Positions 1-8,874 of a stretch of DNA of 64,000 bases are shown piece after piece (the stretch's first letter is position 1; each line of letters opens with the position of its first letter). The notes under the pieces were generated by a model. The model did no database searches. It was not told where the DNA came from and saw only the letters and a program-made list of their open reading frames with translations. The position numbers were made by a program, and so were the translations under genes. Source of the DNA: Hoeflea sp. 108. Lineage in GTDB: Bacteria > Pseudomonadota > Alphaproteobacteria > Rhizobiales > Rhizobiaceae. The stretch spans positions 870,839 to 934,838 of the forward strand of contig NZ_KB890024.1 in the NCBI RefSeq assembly GCF_000372965.1. Direction: 5' to 3'.

Positions 1-618
1 ATAGATCAGCGCCGGCACCATGATGAAGCCGCCGCCGACGCCCATGATGGCGGAGAGGAAGCCGATGCCGGCGCCGATGCCGAGCACCGGGATGACCGAG
101 ACGAACAGCTTGGAGGTGCGGAAGCGCATCTTGAAGGGCAGGCGGTGGATCCAGTTGTGCTGGCCCGACTTCTTCAGCGCCGGCGGCACGCCGCCCTTGG
201 TCAGGCGCAGCGCATTGACGCTTTCGACCAGCATCAGGCCGCCGACGGTGCCCAGGAAGACGACGTAGAGCAGCGAGATGAACAGGTCGAGCTGGCCGAT
301 GGAGCGCAGCAGCGCAAAGACGACGCCACCGGCAGCGGAGCCGGCGATGCCGCCGATGAGCAGCACCGTGCCGAGCTTGAAGTCGAGCGTGCCGCGCTTG
401 AGATGGGCGAGCGCGCCCGAAAACGACGAGGCGATGACCTGGTTGGCGCCGGTGGCAACCGCAATGGCGGGCGGGATGTTGTAGAAGATCAGCAGCGGGG
501 TGATCAGGAAGCCGCCGCCGACCCCGAACATGCCCGACAGGAAGCCGACCGCCGCGCCCATCGCCAGCAGCACGAACACATTGACCGACATCTCAGCTAT
601 CGGGAGATAAATGCCCAC
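1..618 (-). CDS. TauE/SafE (TSUP) family membrane permease, 3' end cut by window edge
   Basis: About 206 residues of a sulfite exporter/TSUP family integral membrane protein, continuing past base 1. The glycine-rich repeat GMFGVGGGF near the N-terminus recurs as AIMGVGGGF in the second half, which is the internal duplication typical of this family. Hydrophobic helices cover most of the visible part. I start it at GTG 618 because the peptide MGIYLPIAEMSVN resembles the N-terminus of rhizobial homologues and an AGAGA-like ribosome site precedes it; ATG 591 is the alternative. Family members move sulfite, sulfoacetate or other organosulfur anions; the substrate here cannot be told. It stands apart from podJ by about 200 bases. 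Confidence 0.88.
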   Translation of the reverse strand, partial: MGIYLPIAEMSVNVFVLLAMGAAVGFLSGMFGVGGGFLITPLLIFYNIPPAIAVATGANQVIASSFSGALAHLKRGTLDFKLGTVLLIGGIAGSAAGGVVFALLRSIGQLDLFISLLYVVFLGTVGGLMLVESVNALRLTKGGVPPALKKSGQHNWIHRLPFKMRFRTSKLFVSVIPVLGIGAGIGFLSAIMGVGGGFIMVPALIY

Positions 619-784
619 CCGTCAGTCTCTACAAAAAGAAATTGCCGCCACCCGTTTCGGGGTGCCGGTTACCTAACGGCTACTTGCGCCGACATTGCGG
701 CGAAGTCAAACACACCGCGCTCGAAACGGAAAATAACTCAACTAGTTAACTGGGCTGTTAACGGCGGGGCCGGTCGGCAGGCGA

Positions 785-811
785 ATGCGGCGGCGCAATC
801 GGCCGCCGCAT
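785..811 (-). terminator. hairpin just downstream of the podJ-like gene
   Basis: Perfect 10-bp inverted repeat (ATGCGGCGGC against GCCGCCGCAT, 7-base loop) beginning five bases after the podJ stop on the minus strand. There is no clear U-tract, so it may be a weak terminator or an mRNA 3' stabiliser. Confidence 0.45.
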
Positions 812-815
812 GCCA

Positions 816-3800
816 TCATTTGCGGGCGATCAGTGCCTCGACCAGGGCGGTGTCGACATCGCCGGTGGGCGCCATGCCATTGTCCTTCTGGAAGGCGGCG
901 ATGGCGTCCTTGGTCTTCTGGCCCATCATGCCGTCGGGCTTGCCGGTGTCGTAGCCGTTCTTGGTCAGGATGGCCTGGACGTTGTGGATCGCCTTCTTCA
1001 TGTCGACGGCGGTGGGCGCGTCCTGCCAGGCGGCGGGCACGTCGACCGAATTGGATGCGGGGTCGAGTGTCTTGGCCTGCCACAGGTCGGTGGCCTGCTT
1101 GGCGCGCTTCAGCTGCTCGGGGTTGAGCGCTTTGGCAATCTCGTCGCGCTTGGCGGCTGCGTCGGTGTCGCCCTGCTTGGCGACAAGTGCGAACCACTTG
1201 TAGGACTCTTCCAGATTCTGCTTCATGCCGACGCCCTTGGCGGCGAGGATGCCCAGGTTGAACTGGCTGTCCTTGACGCCGAGATCGGCCGCGCTGACGA
1301 ACCAGCGTGTGGCGGACTCGTTGTCGACAGTGCCGTCTGCGCCCATGGCAAACAACACCGCCAGATTGTGCATGGCGCTGGCGTTGCCCTGTGCGGCGGC
1401 GAGCTGGTACCAGGTCTTGGCCTTGGCGGCATCGCGATCGACGCCCAGCCCTTTCTCGAACATGTTGCCGATCCGGTACTGCGCTGGCGCAAAGCCGAGT
1501 TCGGCAGCCTTCTCGTACCACTGCGAAGCGGCCTTCATGTCGGCCTGGGTGCCGCGTCCTTCGGCGTAGCGCGAGCCGATCTCGAACAGCGCCTTGGCGT
1601 CGCCCGCGTTCGCCGCCTGGCGCAGCGGCTCCGGTCCGAAGGTCGCCTGCAGCATGGGTGCTGCAGCTTCGATAGCGGGCTTGATGGTTTCGGTCACGGC
1701 AGGGGCTGCCAGGATCGACTGCGTGCTGCGACGGTCAAGCGCGACCTCGACCGGCTCGGAATAGTCGCTGGCATCGGCCAGTGCGTCAGGCGCCGGCTCG
1801 TCGACAGCCGTGTTTGCCAGTTCCGGCTTGTCGACGTTGCGGACCGGAGCCGCGGCCTCGTCGATGGCCTTTGCCGGGGCGGTCGCCGCGGGCATGACGG
1901 GAGCCGGTACCGGGGCAACCGTGATGCTTGCGGTTTCGACCGGATCGCTGAGGAACGCCTTGCCGAGCTGCATGCCGGCAAGCGCCAGCATGACGGCGCC
2001 GACGGCCATCAGCACCGACTTGCGCCGGGCCTTGATCAGGTCGCCGATGCGCAGCGCGCGCACCGGACCCTTGAGGTCGGAGCTGCGCTTCAGCGCGTCA
2101 GCCTCGGCGGCGGCTGCCTGGGCGGCGCGGCGGGCGGCGGCGATGAAGTCCGCCTTGGCTGCGTCAGCCTCGTTGCCGCGCGCCGGCTGGCCGCGTTCGT
2201 CGCGGACGCGGCGCATGATGGCGTTGAGGTCAGGCGCGCCCGAGCCGGGTTCGAGCGGACGGTTGGCGATCTTGGGATCGAGCGGCGCATCGAGCGAAAC
2301 CTCGGCTGTCGGGGCCACGACATCCGGCTCGGACGCTTCGACTGATACCGGCTCCTGTTCCTTGGACTTGCGCGAGAAGGCGCGGGCGAGACCGCCGAAC
2401 ATCGACCCCTTAGCGGGCGCCTGTTCCTTCTTGTCGGTGCGCACGCCGTCGAGTGCGGCAACGGCTGCCGCGGCTTCCGCTGCGGCCTGGGCCGGGCTGC
2501 GCGACGTCCGCTCATCGGCGGCGGCGTGATCGGAGCCGCGACGGCCGAAGGTGGCATGGGCCTCGGGAAGCGGCGCCGGCTCCTCGGGGGCGAGCGACGG
2601 GGTATCGAGCACGGCGCGCACAGGCTCTGCCTCGGCAATCGGCGGGGTCAGGAGCTCGGCGACGGATGCCGGAGGCGTCTCGACCGGCGCCTTGGGCTGG
2701 ACCGGCATCGCGGCAGGGGCGTTGGTTTCGATCGAGCCGAGACGATCGACGATCTTGAGCAGCGTGTCGTGGATGGCCTCGAAGGTCTTGCCGTTGCGCT
2801 CGTCGGAGCGGCGGGTCAGCGCTTCCAGTGTCTTGAGATCCTGCGCCAGCCCTTCGACCGCGACGGATTCGGGTGCGGTACCGGTGAAGTTGCGTACGGC
2901 ATCCTCGGCCGCCTTGCGGGCGGCTTCGACCAGGGCTTGATGGTTGCCCATGATCGAGCGCTCGATCTCGTCGAGGCGTGGACGGATGTCTTCGAGCTCC
3001 GGCAGCGGCGCGCCAGGGCGGGCAAGGTGTTCCGACAGTCCGCTGACCTGCGCCTCGAGGCTGCGGATCAGGCCGGGATCGATGCTGGCCACCTGCGCCG
3101 AGGAGATTTCGAGCCGGGTCGAGATGTCTTCGAGGCGGGCCTCGAGACCACGCATTGCCTGTTCGGTGGCGGTGTCAGGGCGGTTGGTTTCGAGGCGCTG
3201 GGCGAAGGCCGTGAAGCGCGCGTCGATGGCCTCCATGATGTCGCGGTTGTCGGCCGCCGGCTGCGCCGACTGGCGGTCGAGCCGGTCGCCGAGGTCTTCG
3301 AGGCGGCGTTCAAGGTCGCGGAACAACGTGTTGCCATGCTCGATGGCGTCGCCCTGGCGGCGCTCGAACACGTCGGCCAGCGCGTCGAAGCGCTGCTCGA
3401 TGCCCTGGAAGACCAGGCTGGCGTCGGGTGCCTGAGGCGCACGTTCGATCTTGTCGGCGATCAGCGAGATCTGGCGGCCCAGGCGCTCGACGGCCTGTCC
3501 TGGAACTTCGCTGCGGGCAGCGATGCCGTCGACGCGATCAGACAGGACATTGAGCCGGTCGATGATCTCGGCTGTCGGCTGCTGGTCAGCGGTGATTTCC
3601 TCGATCTGGTGGGCGAGGGCGGCGATGCGCAGCTCGATGCGTTCGAACGGCGCGGGGTCGAAATGTGGTGTCTGGGCTGCGACCGTCGAGGCGACGATGG
3701 CGCGCGAAATCTCGTCGAGGCGCTCGTCGATCAGGCCGAACATCTCGTCGCCATGACTGTCGCGCTGGCGCACGAACTGGTCGACGGCGCCGGCAAGCGT

Positions 3801-4568
3801 GCGGACCTTGTCCTCGATGGTGCGCAGCGACAGCGATTCCGGCAGGCTGTTGACGGCCTCATTGATCTGTTCGAGCCGGCCGGCAAGCGCCGCGAGTGCC
3901 GGGTCTTCGCTGCGCTGACCCTGATTGGCCGACATGCGGTCGGCGAAATCGGTCCAGCGCCGGTCAAAGTCGTCCCAGCGGCGATCGACCGACAGCACCG
4001 TCTCTTCGCGCGCCAGGTCGGTCAGCGAACGACGGACCTGTTCGAGTTCGAGGCGCAGCATGCTGACGCTCTTGTCGTCGCTGCGTTCGGCGAGCGAATG
4101 GATGGCGCCCGACAGGCGCTCCAGTTCGAGCCCGAGTTCGGCGCCGGTGGCGCCAGCTGCGCCTGCGCGGTTGGCGCGGTCGATGTCCTGGCGCAGCTGG
4201 TCGAATTCGCGCTGTAGGCCCGATGTCATCTGGTGGCGCATCTCTTCGCGCAACGCGCGCAGTTCGCCGGCGATCTTGCCGACGGCGGCGACGCCGTCCT
4301 CCTGGCCGCGGACGCGGTCGATGTCGCGGGCGATGGCGTGATAAGGGCGCTCATAAGGCTTGGTACGGCCAAATTCGCCACGCGGCACGTAGCCTGTCGC
4401 CGGCGCCTGGCGCATTGAGGGCCGCTGCGGTTCGGCGGTTTCCTCGCGTGTCCGGTCCAGCCGCGCCTCGAGGTTTTCGAGCGAGCGATTGAGCTCCTCG
4501 AGCGAGGCATGCTGGCGGCGCTGCCTGCCGTCATTGAGGCTGTCGAGATAAGACCGCTTGTTGTTCAT
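816..4568 (-). CDS. podJ: PodJ-like polar localisation protein (coiled coil, one TM, Sel1 repeats, peptidoglycan-binding domain)
   Basis: A 1250-residue protein. Roughly the first 650 residues are charged, heptad-rich coiled coil (repeated L..R.D.I..R patterns), followed by a Pro/Ala/Glu-rich linker, then one hydrophobic segment (about residues 865-890, VLMAVGAVMLALAGM) after a basic stretch. The rest should be periplasmic: Sel1/TPR-like repeats (about 985-1150, e.g. ALFEIGSRYAEGRGT, AQYRIGNMFEKGLGV) and a C-terminal peptidoglycan-binding type 1 domain (about 1175-1250, NGYDTGKPDGMMGQKT). This architecture and length match PodJ of Caulobacter and Agrobacterium, which marks a cell pole and organises polar growth and division. 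The role is inferred from architecture; other coiled-coil/Sel1 proteins are possible. Confidence 0.85.
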   Translation of the reverse strand: MNNKRSYLDSLNDGRQRRQHASLEELNRSLENLEARLDRTREETAEPQRPSMRQAPATGYVPRGEFGRTKPYERPYHAIARDIDRVRGQEDGVAAVGKIAGELRALREEMRHQMTSGLQREFDQLRQDIDRANRAGAAGATGAELGLELERLSGAIHSLAERSDDKSVSMLRLELEQVRRSLTDLAREETVLSVDRRWDDFDRRWTDFADRMSANQGQRSEDPALAALAGRLEQINEAVNSLPESLSLRTIEDKVRTLAGAVDQFVRQRDSHGDEMFGLIDERLDEISRAIVASTVAAQTPHFDPAPFERIELRIAALAHQIEEITADQQPTAEIIDRLNVLSDRVDGIAARSEVPGQAVERLGRQISLIADKIERAPQAPDASLVFQGIEQRFDALADVFERRQGDAIEHGNTLFRDLERRLEDLGDRLDRQSAQPAADNRDIMEAIDARFTAFAQRLETNRPDTATEQAMRGLEARLEDISTRLEISSAQVASIDPGLIRSLEAQVSGLSEHLARPGAPLPELEDIRPRLDEIERSIMGNHQALVEAARKAAEDAVRNFTGTAPESVAVEGLAQDLKTLEALTRRSDERNGKTFEAIHDTLLKIVDRLGSIETNAPAAMPVQPKAPVETPPASVAELLTPPIAEAEPVRAVLDTPSLAPEEPAPLPEAHATFGRRGSDHAAADERTSRSPAQAAAEAAAAVAALDGVRTDKKEQAPAKGSMFGGLARAFSRKSKEQEPVSVEASEPDVVAPTAEVSLDAPLDPKIANRPLEPGSGAPDLNAIMRRVRDERGQPARGNEADAAKADFIAAARRAAQAAAAEADALKRSSDLKGPVRALRIGDLIKARRKSVLMAVGAVMLALAGMQLGKAFLSDPVETASITVAPVPAPVMPAATAPAKAIDEAAAPVRNVDKPELANTAVDEPAPDALADASDYSEPVEVALDRRSTQSILAAPAVTETIKPAIEAAAPMLQATFGPEPLRQAANAGDAKALFEIGSRYAEGRGTQADMKAASQWYEKAAELGFAPAQYRIGNMFEKGLGVDRDAAKAKTWYQLAAAQGNASAMHNLAVLFAMGADGTVDNESATRWFVSAADLGVKDSQFNLGILAAKGVGMKQNLEESYKWFALVAKQGDTDAAAKRDEIAKALNPEQLKRAKQATDLWQAKTLDPASNSVDVPAAWQDAPTAVDMKKAIHNVQAILTKNGYDTGKPDGMMGQKTKDAIAAFQKDNGMAPTGDVDTALVEALIARK

Positions 4569-4862
4569 CGAAACGCCCGTTGGTCAGAGTGCTGGCAGAA
4601 GACCAGAGTCTCAAATCCTTGCCGGGATCGGGGATTGCGAAGCGCCTTGCGGAAACATGGCTTCCCGGGCTATTCGCCGCCCTCCGAAACCGTGAACAAT
4701 TCGGTACATGATGACCACGGGAGAACCGACATGCGCACATTTCCCCGAACGTGGTAAATAACCTCTTAACCAAGCTTAAGAATGTGCGACGTTGTGTTAC
4801 CCCTCCGGGCTGTGGCTGCGACCAGATTTCCCTTGCGTAGGGTAGGGCTGATCGTTATAGCA

Positions 4863-4878
4863 TTTACGTAAACGTAAG
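4863..4878. promoter_or_regulatory. candidate MerR-family operator upstream of the regulator gene
   Basis: TTTACGTAAACGTAAG lies about 130 bases before the merR-type gene in the 439-base gap after podJ. It matches the right part of the palindrome at 5701-5722 at 13 of 16 positions, suggesting autoregulation. The rest of the gap (4569-5007) shows no gene; an AT-rich stretch around 4750-4790 may hold the podJ promoter. Confidence 0.5.
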
Positions 4879-5007
4879 ACGTGTGCAGAACGCCGTCTTG
4901 AGTGCATTTACATAGAAACCACGATCGGAAGCCCGCCCCCTTCGGCTTCCAGTCAGAGCACGGCTGGCGATGCCGCCGCCGCTCGCAATTGGGGATATCG
5001 GAAGCAG

Positions 5008-5463
5008 ATGATGAAACTCGTATCGGTCGCCGATGCTGCGGCCAATGAAAACAATCTTACCGGCGAAGAATTTGTTCGCATCGGCGAGATGGCGAAGAAG
5101 TACGGCGTGACGCTGCGGACGCTACGTTTTTACGAAGACAAGGGGCTGCTGAACCCCAAGCGTGAAGGCGCCACCCGTCTCTACACACGCCGCGACCGCG
5201 CCCGCCTGAAGCTGATCCTGCTCGGCAGGAAGGTTGGCTTCTCGCTGCGCGACGTCAAGCAGATGATCGACCTCTATGATCCGAGCGGCACCAACGCCAA
5301 ACAGCTGCGCCTGACCATCGACAAGTCGGAAAAGCAGCTCGGTCGCCTCCAGAAGCAGCGCCAGCTGCTCGACGAGGCGATCGACGAACTGAGCAATCAC
5401 ATGTCGGCCGTTCGCCAGTTGCTGGCCGAGCGCACCGCAGTGCAGGCAAGCGCTGCCGGCTGA
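5008..5463 (+). CDS. MerR-family transcriptional regulator, likely of fatty-acid/acyl-CoA catabolism
   Basis: 151 residues. A winged helix-turn-helix of MerR type occupies about residues 22-95 (VRIGEMAKKYGVTLRTLRFYEDKGLL, then RLYTRRDRARLKLILLGRKVGFSLRDVKQMI), followed by a dimerisation coiled coil (KSEKQLGRLQKQRQLLDEAI). No cysteine metal-binding loop is seen, so a metal sensor is unlikely. It sits just upstream of, and in line with, a beta-oxidation operon, and near-identical palindromes lie in front of both, so it probably controls that operon and itself, as LiuR-type MerR proteins do in other proteobacteria. The effector is unknown. ATG 5011 is an equally possible start. Confidence 0.88.
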   Translation: MMKLVSVADAAANENNLTGEEFVRIGEMAKKYGVTLRTLRFYEDKGLLNPKREGATRLYTRRDRARLKLILLGRKVGFSLRDVKQMIDLYDPSGTNAKQLRLTIDKSEKQLGRLQKQRQLLDEAIDELSNHMSAVRQLLAERTAVQASAAG

Positions 5464-5484
5464 TCATCCCTGGTGATCTGATCG

Positions 5485-5519
5485 ACGGCCCGGCGGGGGA
5501 GACCTCGCCGGGCCGTTTT
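5485..5519 (+). terminator. rho-independent terminator after the merR-type gene
   Basis: Stem ACGGCCCGGCG / CGCCGGGCCGT with a 10-base loop followed by TTTT, 21 bases after the stop codon. It separates the regulator transcript from the beta-oxidation operon. Confidence 0.8.
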
Positions 5520-5700
5520 GCGTTTGAGGGGGCTCTTCGCCGTCTAAGGGGGGCGACTGGCACGTGCGGCGCCTAGGCCCAGCGGCCTGTCATTCATGGC
5601 GCGAGGGGCATTTTGGCCCCGGCTCGCTTTCGCCGTCGTCCTGGCATGGATTCCCGACCTAAGGCGTTGAGAAATCCACCGGAATGCGGATTCACAAAAA

Positions 5701-5722
5701 TTGACGTTTACGCAAACGTCAA
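5701..5722. promoter_or_regulatory. palindromic operator before the beta-oxidation operon
   Basis: Perfect 9-bp inverted repeat: arms TTGACGTTT and AAACGTCAA around the centre ACGC, 85 bases before the first acyl-CoA dehydrogenase start. It is the only strong feature in the 344-base gap apart from the terminator at 5485. Similarity to the element at 4863 points to the adjacent MerR-family protein as its binder. Confidence 0.65.
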
Positions 5723-5807
5723 TTTTTGCTAATCGACGTTCGACAAGCGGTTCCCCGTCGCATACCGTCTGGCCGGAACCGGCACAAACCATGCTGGAGG
5801 AAGAGCA

Positions 5808-7604
5808 ATGCCGATATTCCGGGCCCCGGTCGAGGACACCCTATTTGTGCTGAACGACGTGCTCGGCTACGAGCGTCACAGCAACCTCGCCGGCTTTTCC
5901 GATGCCAGCGCCGATGTGCTGGAGGCGATTCTCGCCGAGGGCGCCAAGCTCGCCGAAAACGTCATGCACCCGCTGAACCGAGTCGGCGATATGGAAGGCT
6001 GCATCCGCAACGACGACGGCTCGGTGACCACGCCCAAGGGTTTTAAGGAAGCATTCGACCAGTATCGCGAAGGCGGCTGGATGGGCCTGGCGGTGCCGGC
6101 CGAGCATGGCGGCCAGGGTCTGCCTTACACCGTGCATTCGGCGGTCGGCGAATACATGTCGTCGGCCAACATGGCGCTGATGATGTATCCCGGGCTGACC
6201 CAGGGCGCGATGGCTGCGATCCTCGTGCACGGCTCGGAAGACCAGAAGGCGACCTGGTTGCCCAAGATGGTCGAGGGCGCCTGGACCGGCACCATGAACC
6301 TGACCGAGCCGCATTGCGGCACCGATCTCGGCCTGCTGCGCTCCAAGGCCGTGCCGAACGGCGATGGTTCCTACAAGATTTCGGGCCAGAAGATTTTCAT
6401 CTCGGCTGGCGAGCACGACATGTCGGATAACATCGTCCATCTGGTGCTGGCCCGTATAGAGGGCGCGCCGGAGGGCGTGAAGGGCATCTCGCTTTTCATC
6501 GTGCCCAAGTTCAAGCTCGACGCTTCGGGCAATCCCGGCGCGCGCAACGCGGTGTCGTGCGGTTCCATCGAGGAGAAGATGGGCATCCATGGCAATTCGA
6601 CCTGCGTCATGAATTATGACGAGGCCGAGGGCTTCCTGCTCGGCGAGGCCAATGGCGGCCTGAAGGCGATGTTCACGATGATGAACGAGGCCCGCCTCGG
6701 CGTCGGCCTCCAAGGTCTGGCAGTCTCGGAGATTGCCTACCAGAATGCCGTTGCCTACGCCAAGGACCGCATCCAGGGCCGCTCGCTGACGGGTGCCAAG
6801 GCGCCCGAGAAAAAGGCCGACCCGATCATCGTCCACCCCGACATCCGCCGCAAGCTGATGACCATGAAGGCCTTTAACGAGGCTGGCCGCGCGCTGGTTC
6901 TGTGGACCGCGATCAACTCTGACGTCGCCCACCGCTCCGAAGAGGGCGGTGAACGCCAGGCGGCGGAGGATCACATGGGCCTCATGACGCCTGTGGTGAA
7001 GGGCGTCTTGACCGACAAGGGCTTCGAGCATGCCGTGATGGCTCAGCAGGTCTTCGGCGGCCACGGCTACATCGAAGAGCACGGCATGAGCCAGTTCGTG
7101 CGCGATGCCCGCATCGCCATGATCTATGAAGGCGCCAACGGCGTGCAGGCGCTCGACCTCGTCGGCCGCAAGCTCGGCCTCAATGGCGGCCGCGCCGTGC
7201 AGGCCTTCTTCAAGGATGTCGGCGAGTTCTGCGAAGCCAATCGCGGCGACGAAACCATGGCGCCCTACACCAAGGGTCTGAAGAAGGGTCTGAACGACCT
7301 GCAGGCTGCGACCATGTGGCTGGTGCAGAACGGCATGACCAATCCGGACAATGCGGGTGCGGCCTCGACCGACTACATGCATCTCTTCGGCCTTGTGGCG
7401 CTCGGCTACATGTGGGGCCGGATGGTGAAGACGGCGCAGGAAAAGTTGGCCAATGGCGCGGGCGACCAGGCGACGTTCCTGGAGAACAAGCTGGTGACCG
7501 GCCGCTACTTCATGGAGCGCGTCATGCCAGAGACCGCGGCGCATCTCGCCCGCATCTCGACCGGCTCGGCGACCATGATGGCGCTTCCGGCGGAGGCGTT
7601 CTGA
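5808..7604 (+). CDS. acyl-CoA dehydrogenase, 598-residue FadE/DmdC-like type
   Basis: Flavin-dependent first step of beta-oxidation. The length (598) and the extra C-terminal part (EKLANGAGDQATFLENKLVTGR) fit the long FadE/DmdC-like branch rather than the 380-residue short-chain type. The acyl-CoA dehydrogenase core is visible: MNLTEPHCGTDLGLLRSKA (substrate/FAD loop), HGNSTCVMNYDEAEGFLLG, and QVFGGHGYIEEHGMSQFVRDARI near residues 420-445, with YEGANGVQALDLVGRKL carrying the Glu in the position used by medium-chain enzymes. A GGAGGAAGAGCA ribosome site precedes ATG. It is the first gene of the operon that continues to the thioesterase; the true chain-length range is unknown. Confidence 0.92.
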   Translation: MPIFRAPVEDTLFVLNDVLGYERHSNLAGFSDASADVLEAILAEGAKLAENVMHPLNRVGDMEGCIRNDDGSVTTPKGFKEAFDQYREGGWMGLAVPAEHGGQGLPYTVHSAVGEYMSSANMALMMYPGLTQGAMAAILVHGSEDQKATWLPKMVEGAWTGTMNLTEPHCGTDLGLLRSKAVPNGDGSYKISGQKIFISAGEHDMSDNIVHLVLARIEGAPEGVKGISLFIVPKFKLDASGNPGARNAVSCGSIEEKMGIHGNSTCVMNYDEAEGFLLGEANGGLKAMFTMMNEARLGVGLQGLAVSEIAYQNAVAYAKDRIQGRSLTGAKAPEKKADPIIVHPDIRRKLMTMKAFNEAGRALVLWTAINSDVAHRSEEGGERQAAEDHMGLMTPVVKGVLTDKGFEHAVMAQQVFGGHGYIEEHGMSQFVRDARIAMIYEGANGVQALDLVGRKLGLNGGRAVQAFFKDVGEFCEANRGDETMAPYTKGLKKGLNDLQAATMWLVQNGMTNPDNAGAASTDYMHLFGLVALGYMWGRMVKTAQEKLANGAGDQATFLENKLVTGRYFMERVMPETAAHLARISTGSATMMALPAEAF

Positions 7605-7669
7605 CCGAATTTCCGGGCGGCCGCACGCGGCCGTCCCCTTGTTTGCGGCGTCGAAACGCGGAGGAGATC

Positions 7670-8842
7670 GTGGCGACAATTCCTGCAGATGTTCTGGGGC
7701 TGCCCAGGCCCGCCTGGGCCGGCGAGGACGTCGCCATGCTCTACGACATGGCGCATCGCTTCATGTCGGAAGAAATCCTGCCGCGCTACGACGAGTTCGA
7801 AAAGAACGAGATGGTCGACCGCGCGTCTTGGGAAAAGGCTGGCGCCGCCGGCCTGCTCTGCGCCTCCATGCCCGAAGAATATGGCGGTTCGGGTGGCACC
7901 TTCGCCCATGAGAGCGCCATCATCGAAGCGATCGGCCATGTTGGCGTCGACGGCTTCGGCATTGCCCTCCACAACTCGATCGTTGCCCCCTACATCCTCC
8001 ACTACGGCTCGGAGGAGCAGAAGAAGAGGTGGTTGCCGAAGATGGCGACCGGCGAGCTGATCGGCGCCATCGCCATGACCGAGCCGGGCGCCGGCTCCGA
8101 CCTGCAGGGTGTCAAGACGCGTGCCGACAGGGACGGCAACCAGTATCGCATCAACGGTTCGAAGACCTTCATCACCAACGGCCAGCACGCCAATCTGATC
8201 ATCGTCGTCACCAAGACTGATCCGTCGAAGGGCGCCAAGGGCACCTCGCTGATAGTGGTCGAGACTGACGAGGTCGATGGCTTCGAGCGTGGCCGCAACC
8301 TCGACAAGATCGGGCTCAAGGCCAACGATACCTCCGAGCTGTTCTTCAACGACGTGCGCGTGCCGACGTCGAACCTGCTCGGTTCCGAAGAAGGCCAGGG
8401 CTTCGTCCAGCTGATGCAGCAATTGCCGCAGGAACGGCTGCAGATCGGCACTGGCGCGATTGCCATGATCGAGCGTGCGCTTGCCGAGACCATCGAATAC
8501 GTCAAGGAGCGCAAGGCCTTCGGCAAGGCGATCCTCGATTTCCAGAATACCCAGTTCAAGCTGGCCGAACTCAAGACCGAGGCAACCATCGGGCGGGTCT
8601 TCTACAACGACTGCGTTACCCGTCACATTTCCGGTGGGCTCGATCCGGTAACTGCGTCGATGGCCAAGTATTGGCTGTCTGACCTGCAGTGCAAGATCGT
8701 CGATGAATGCCTGCAGCTGTTCGGCGGCTATGGCTATATGAACGAATACCCCATCGCCCGCATGTATCGCGACGCCCGCGTGCAGCGCATCTACGGCGGC
8801 ACGAACGAGATCATGAAGCTTTTGATCGCGCGTTCGCTCTGA
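7670..8842 (+). CDS. acyl-CoA dehydrogenase, long-chain-type (390 aa)
   Basis: Second acyl-CoA dehydrogenase of the operon. I start it at GTG 7670, preceded by GGAGGA at six bases; the frame is open further upstream but that overlaps the previous gene. Motifs: AMTEPGAGSDLQGVKT, FITNGQHANLIIVV, QLFGGYGYMNEYPIARMYRDARV. At the C-terminal site used for the catalytic base in medium-chain enzymes it has IYGGTNEI (Gly, not Glu). Instead it has LPQERL, where mammalian long-chain and isovaleryl-type enzymes carry the catalytic Glu, so it should belong to the long-chain/isovaleryl branch. It follows the first dehydrogenase by 65 bases. Confidence 0.92.
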   Translation: MATIPADVLGLPRPAWAGEDVAMLYDMAHRFMSEEILPRYDEFEKNEMVDRASWEKAGAAGLLCASMPEEYGGSGGTFAHESAIIEAIGHVGVDGFGIALHNSIVAPYILHYGSEEQKKRWLPKMATGELIGAIAMTEPGAGSDLQGVKTRADRDGNQYRINGSKTFITNGQHANLIIVVTKTDPSKGAKGTSLIVVETDEVDGFERGRNLDKIGLKANDTSELFFNDVRVPTSNLLGSEEGQGFVQLMQQLPQERLQIGTGAIAMIERALAETIEYVKERKAFGKAILDFQNTQFKLAELKTEATIGRVFYNDCVTRHISGGLDPVTASMAKYWLSDLQCKIVDECLQLFGGYGYMNEYPIARMYRDARVQRIYGGTNEIMKLLIARSL

Positions 8843-8874
8843 GCCGCCGATCCGAAAACCAAGGAGCAAGAAAA

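Noticed and set aside
746..761. TTAA pair upstream of the window-edge permease
   Set aside because: Spacing is eight bases, again not CtrA-like; it is mainly a GTTAAC palindrome.
4766..4779. Possible CtrA box (TTAA pair) before podJ
   Set aside because: The two TTAA elements are six bases apart, not the seven of the CtrA consensus.
7316..7669. N-terminal extension of the second acyl-CoA dehydrogenase
   Set aside because: It overlaps the first dehydrogenase and lacks homologous character; GTG 7670 has a good ribosome site.
5841..7679. 612-codon minus-strand frame opposite the first acyl-CoA dehydrogenase
   Set aside because: His/Ala/Arg-rich, no motif, fully opposite a strongly recognisable gene.
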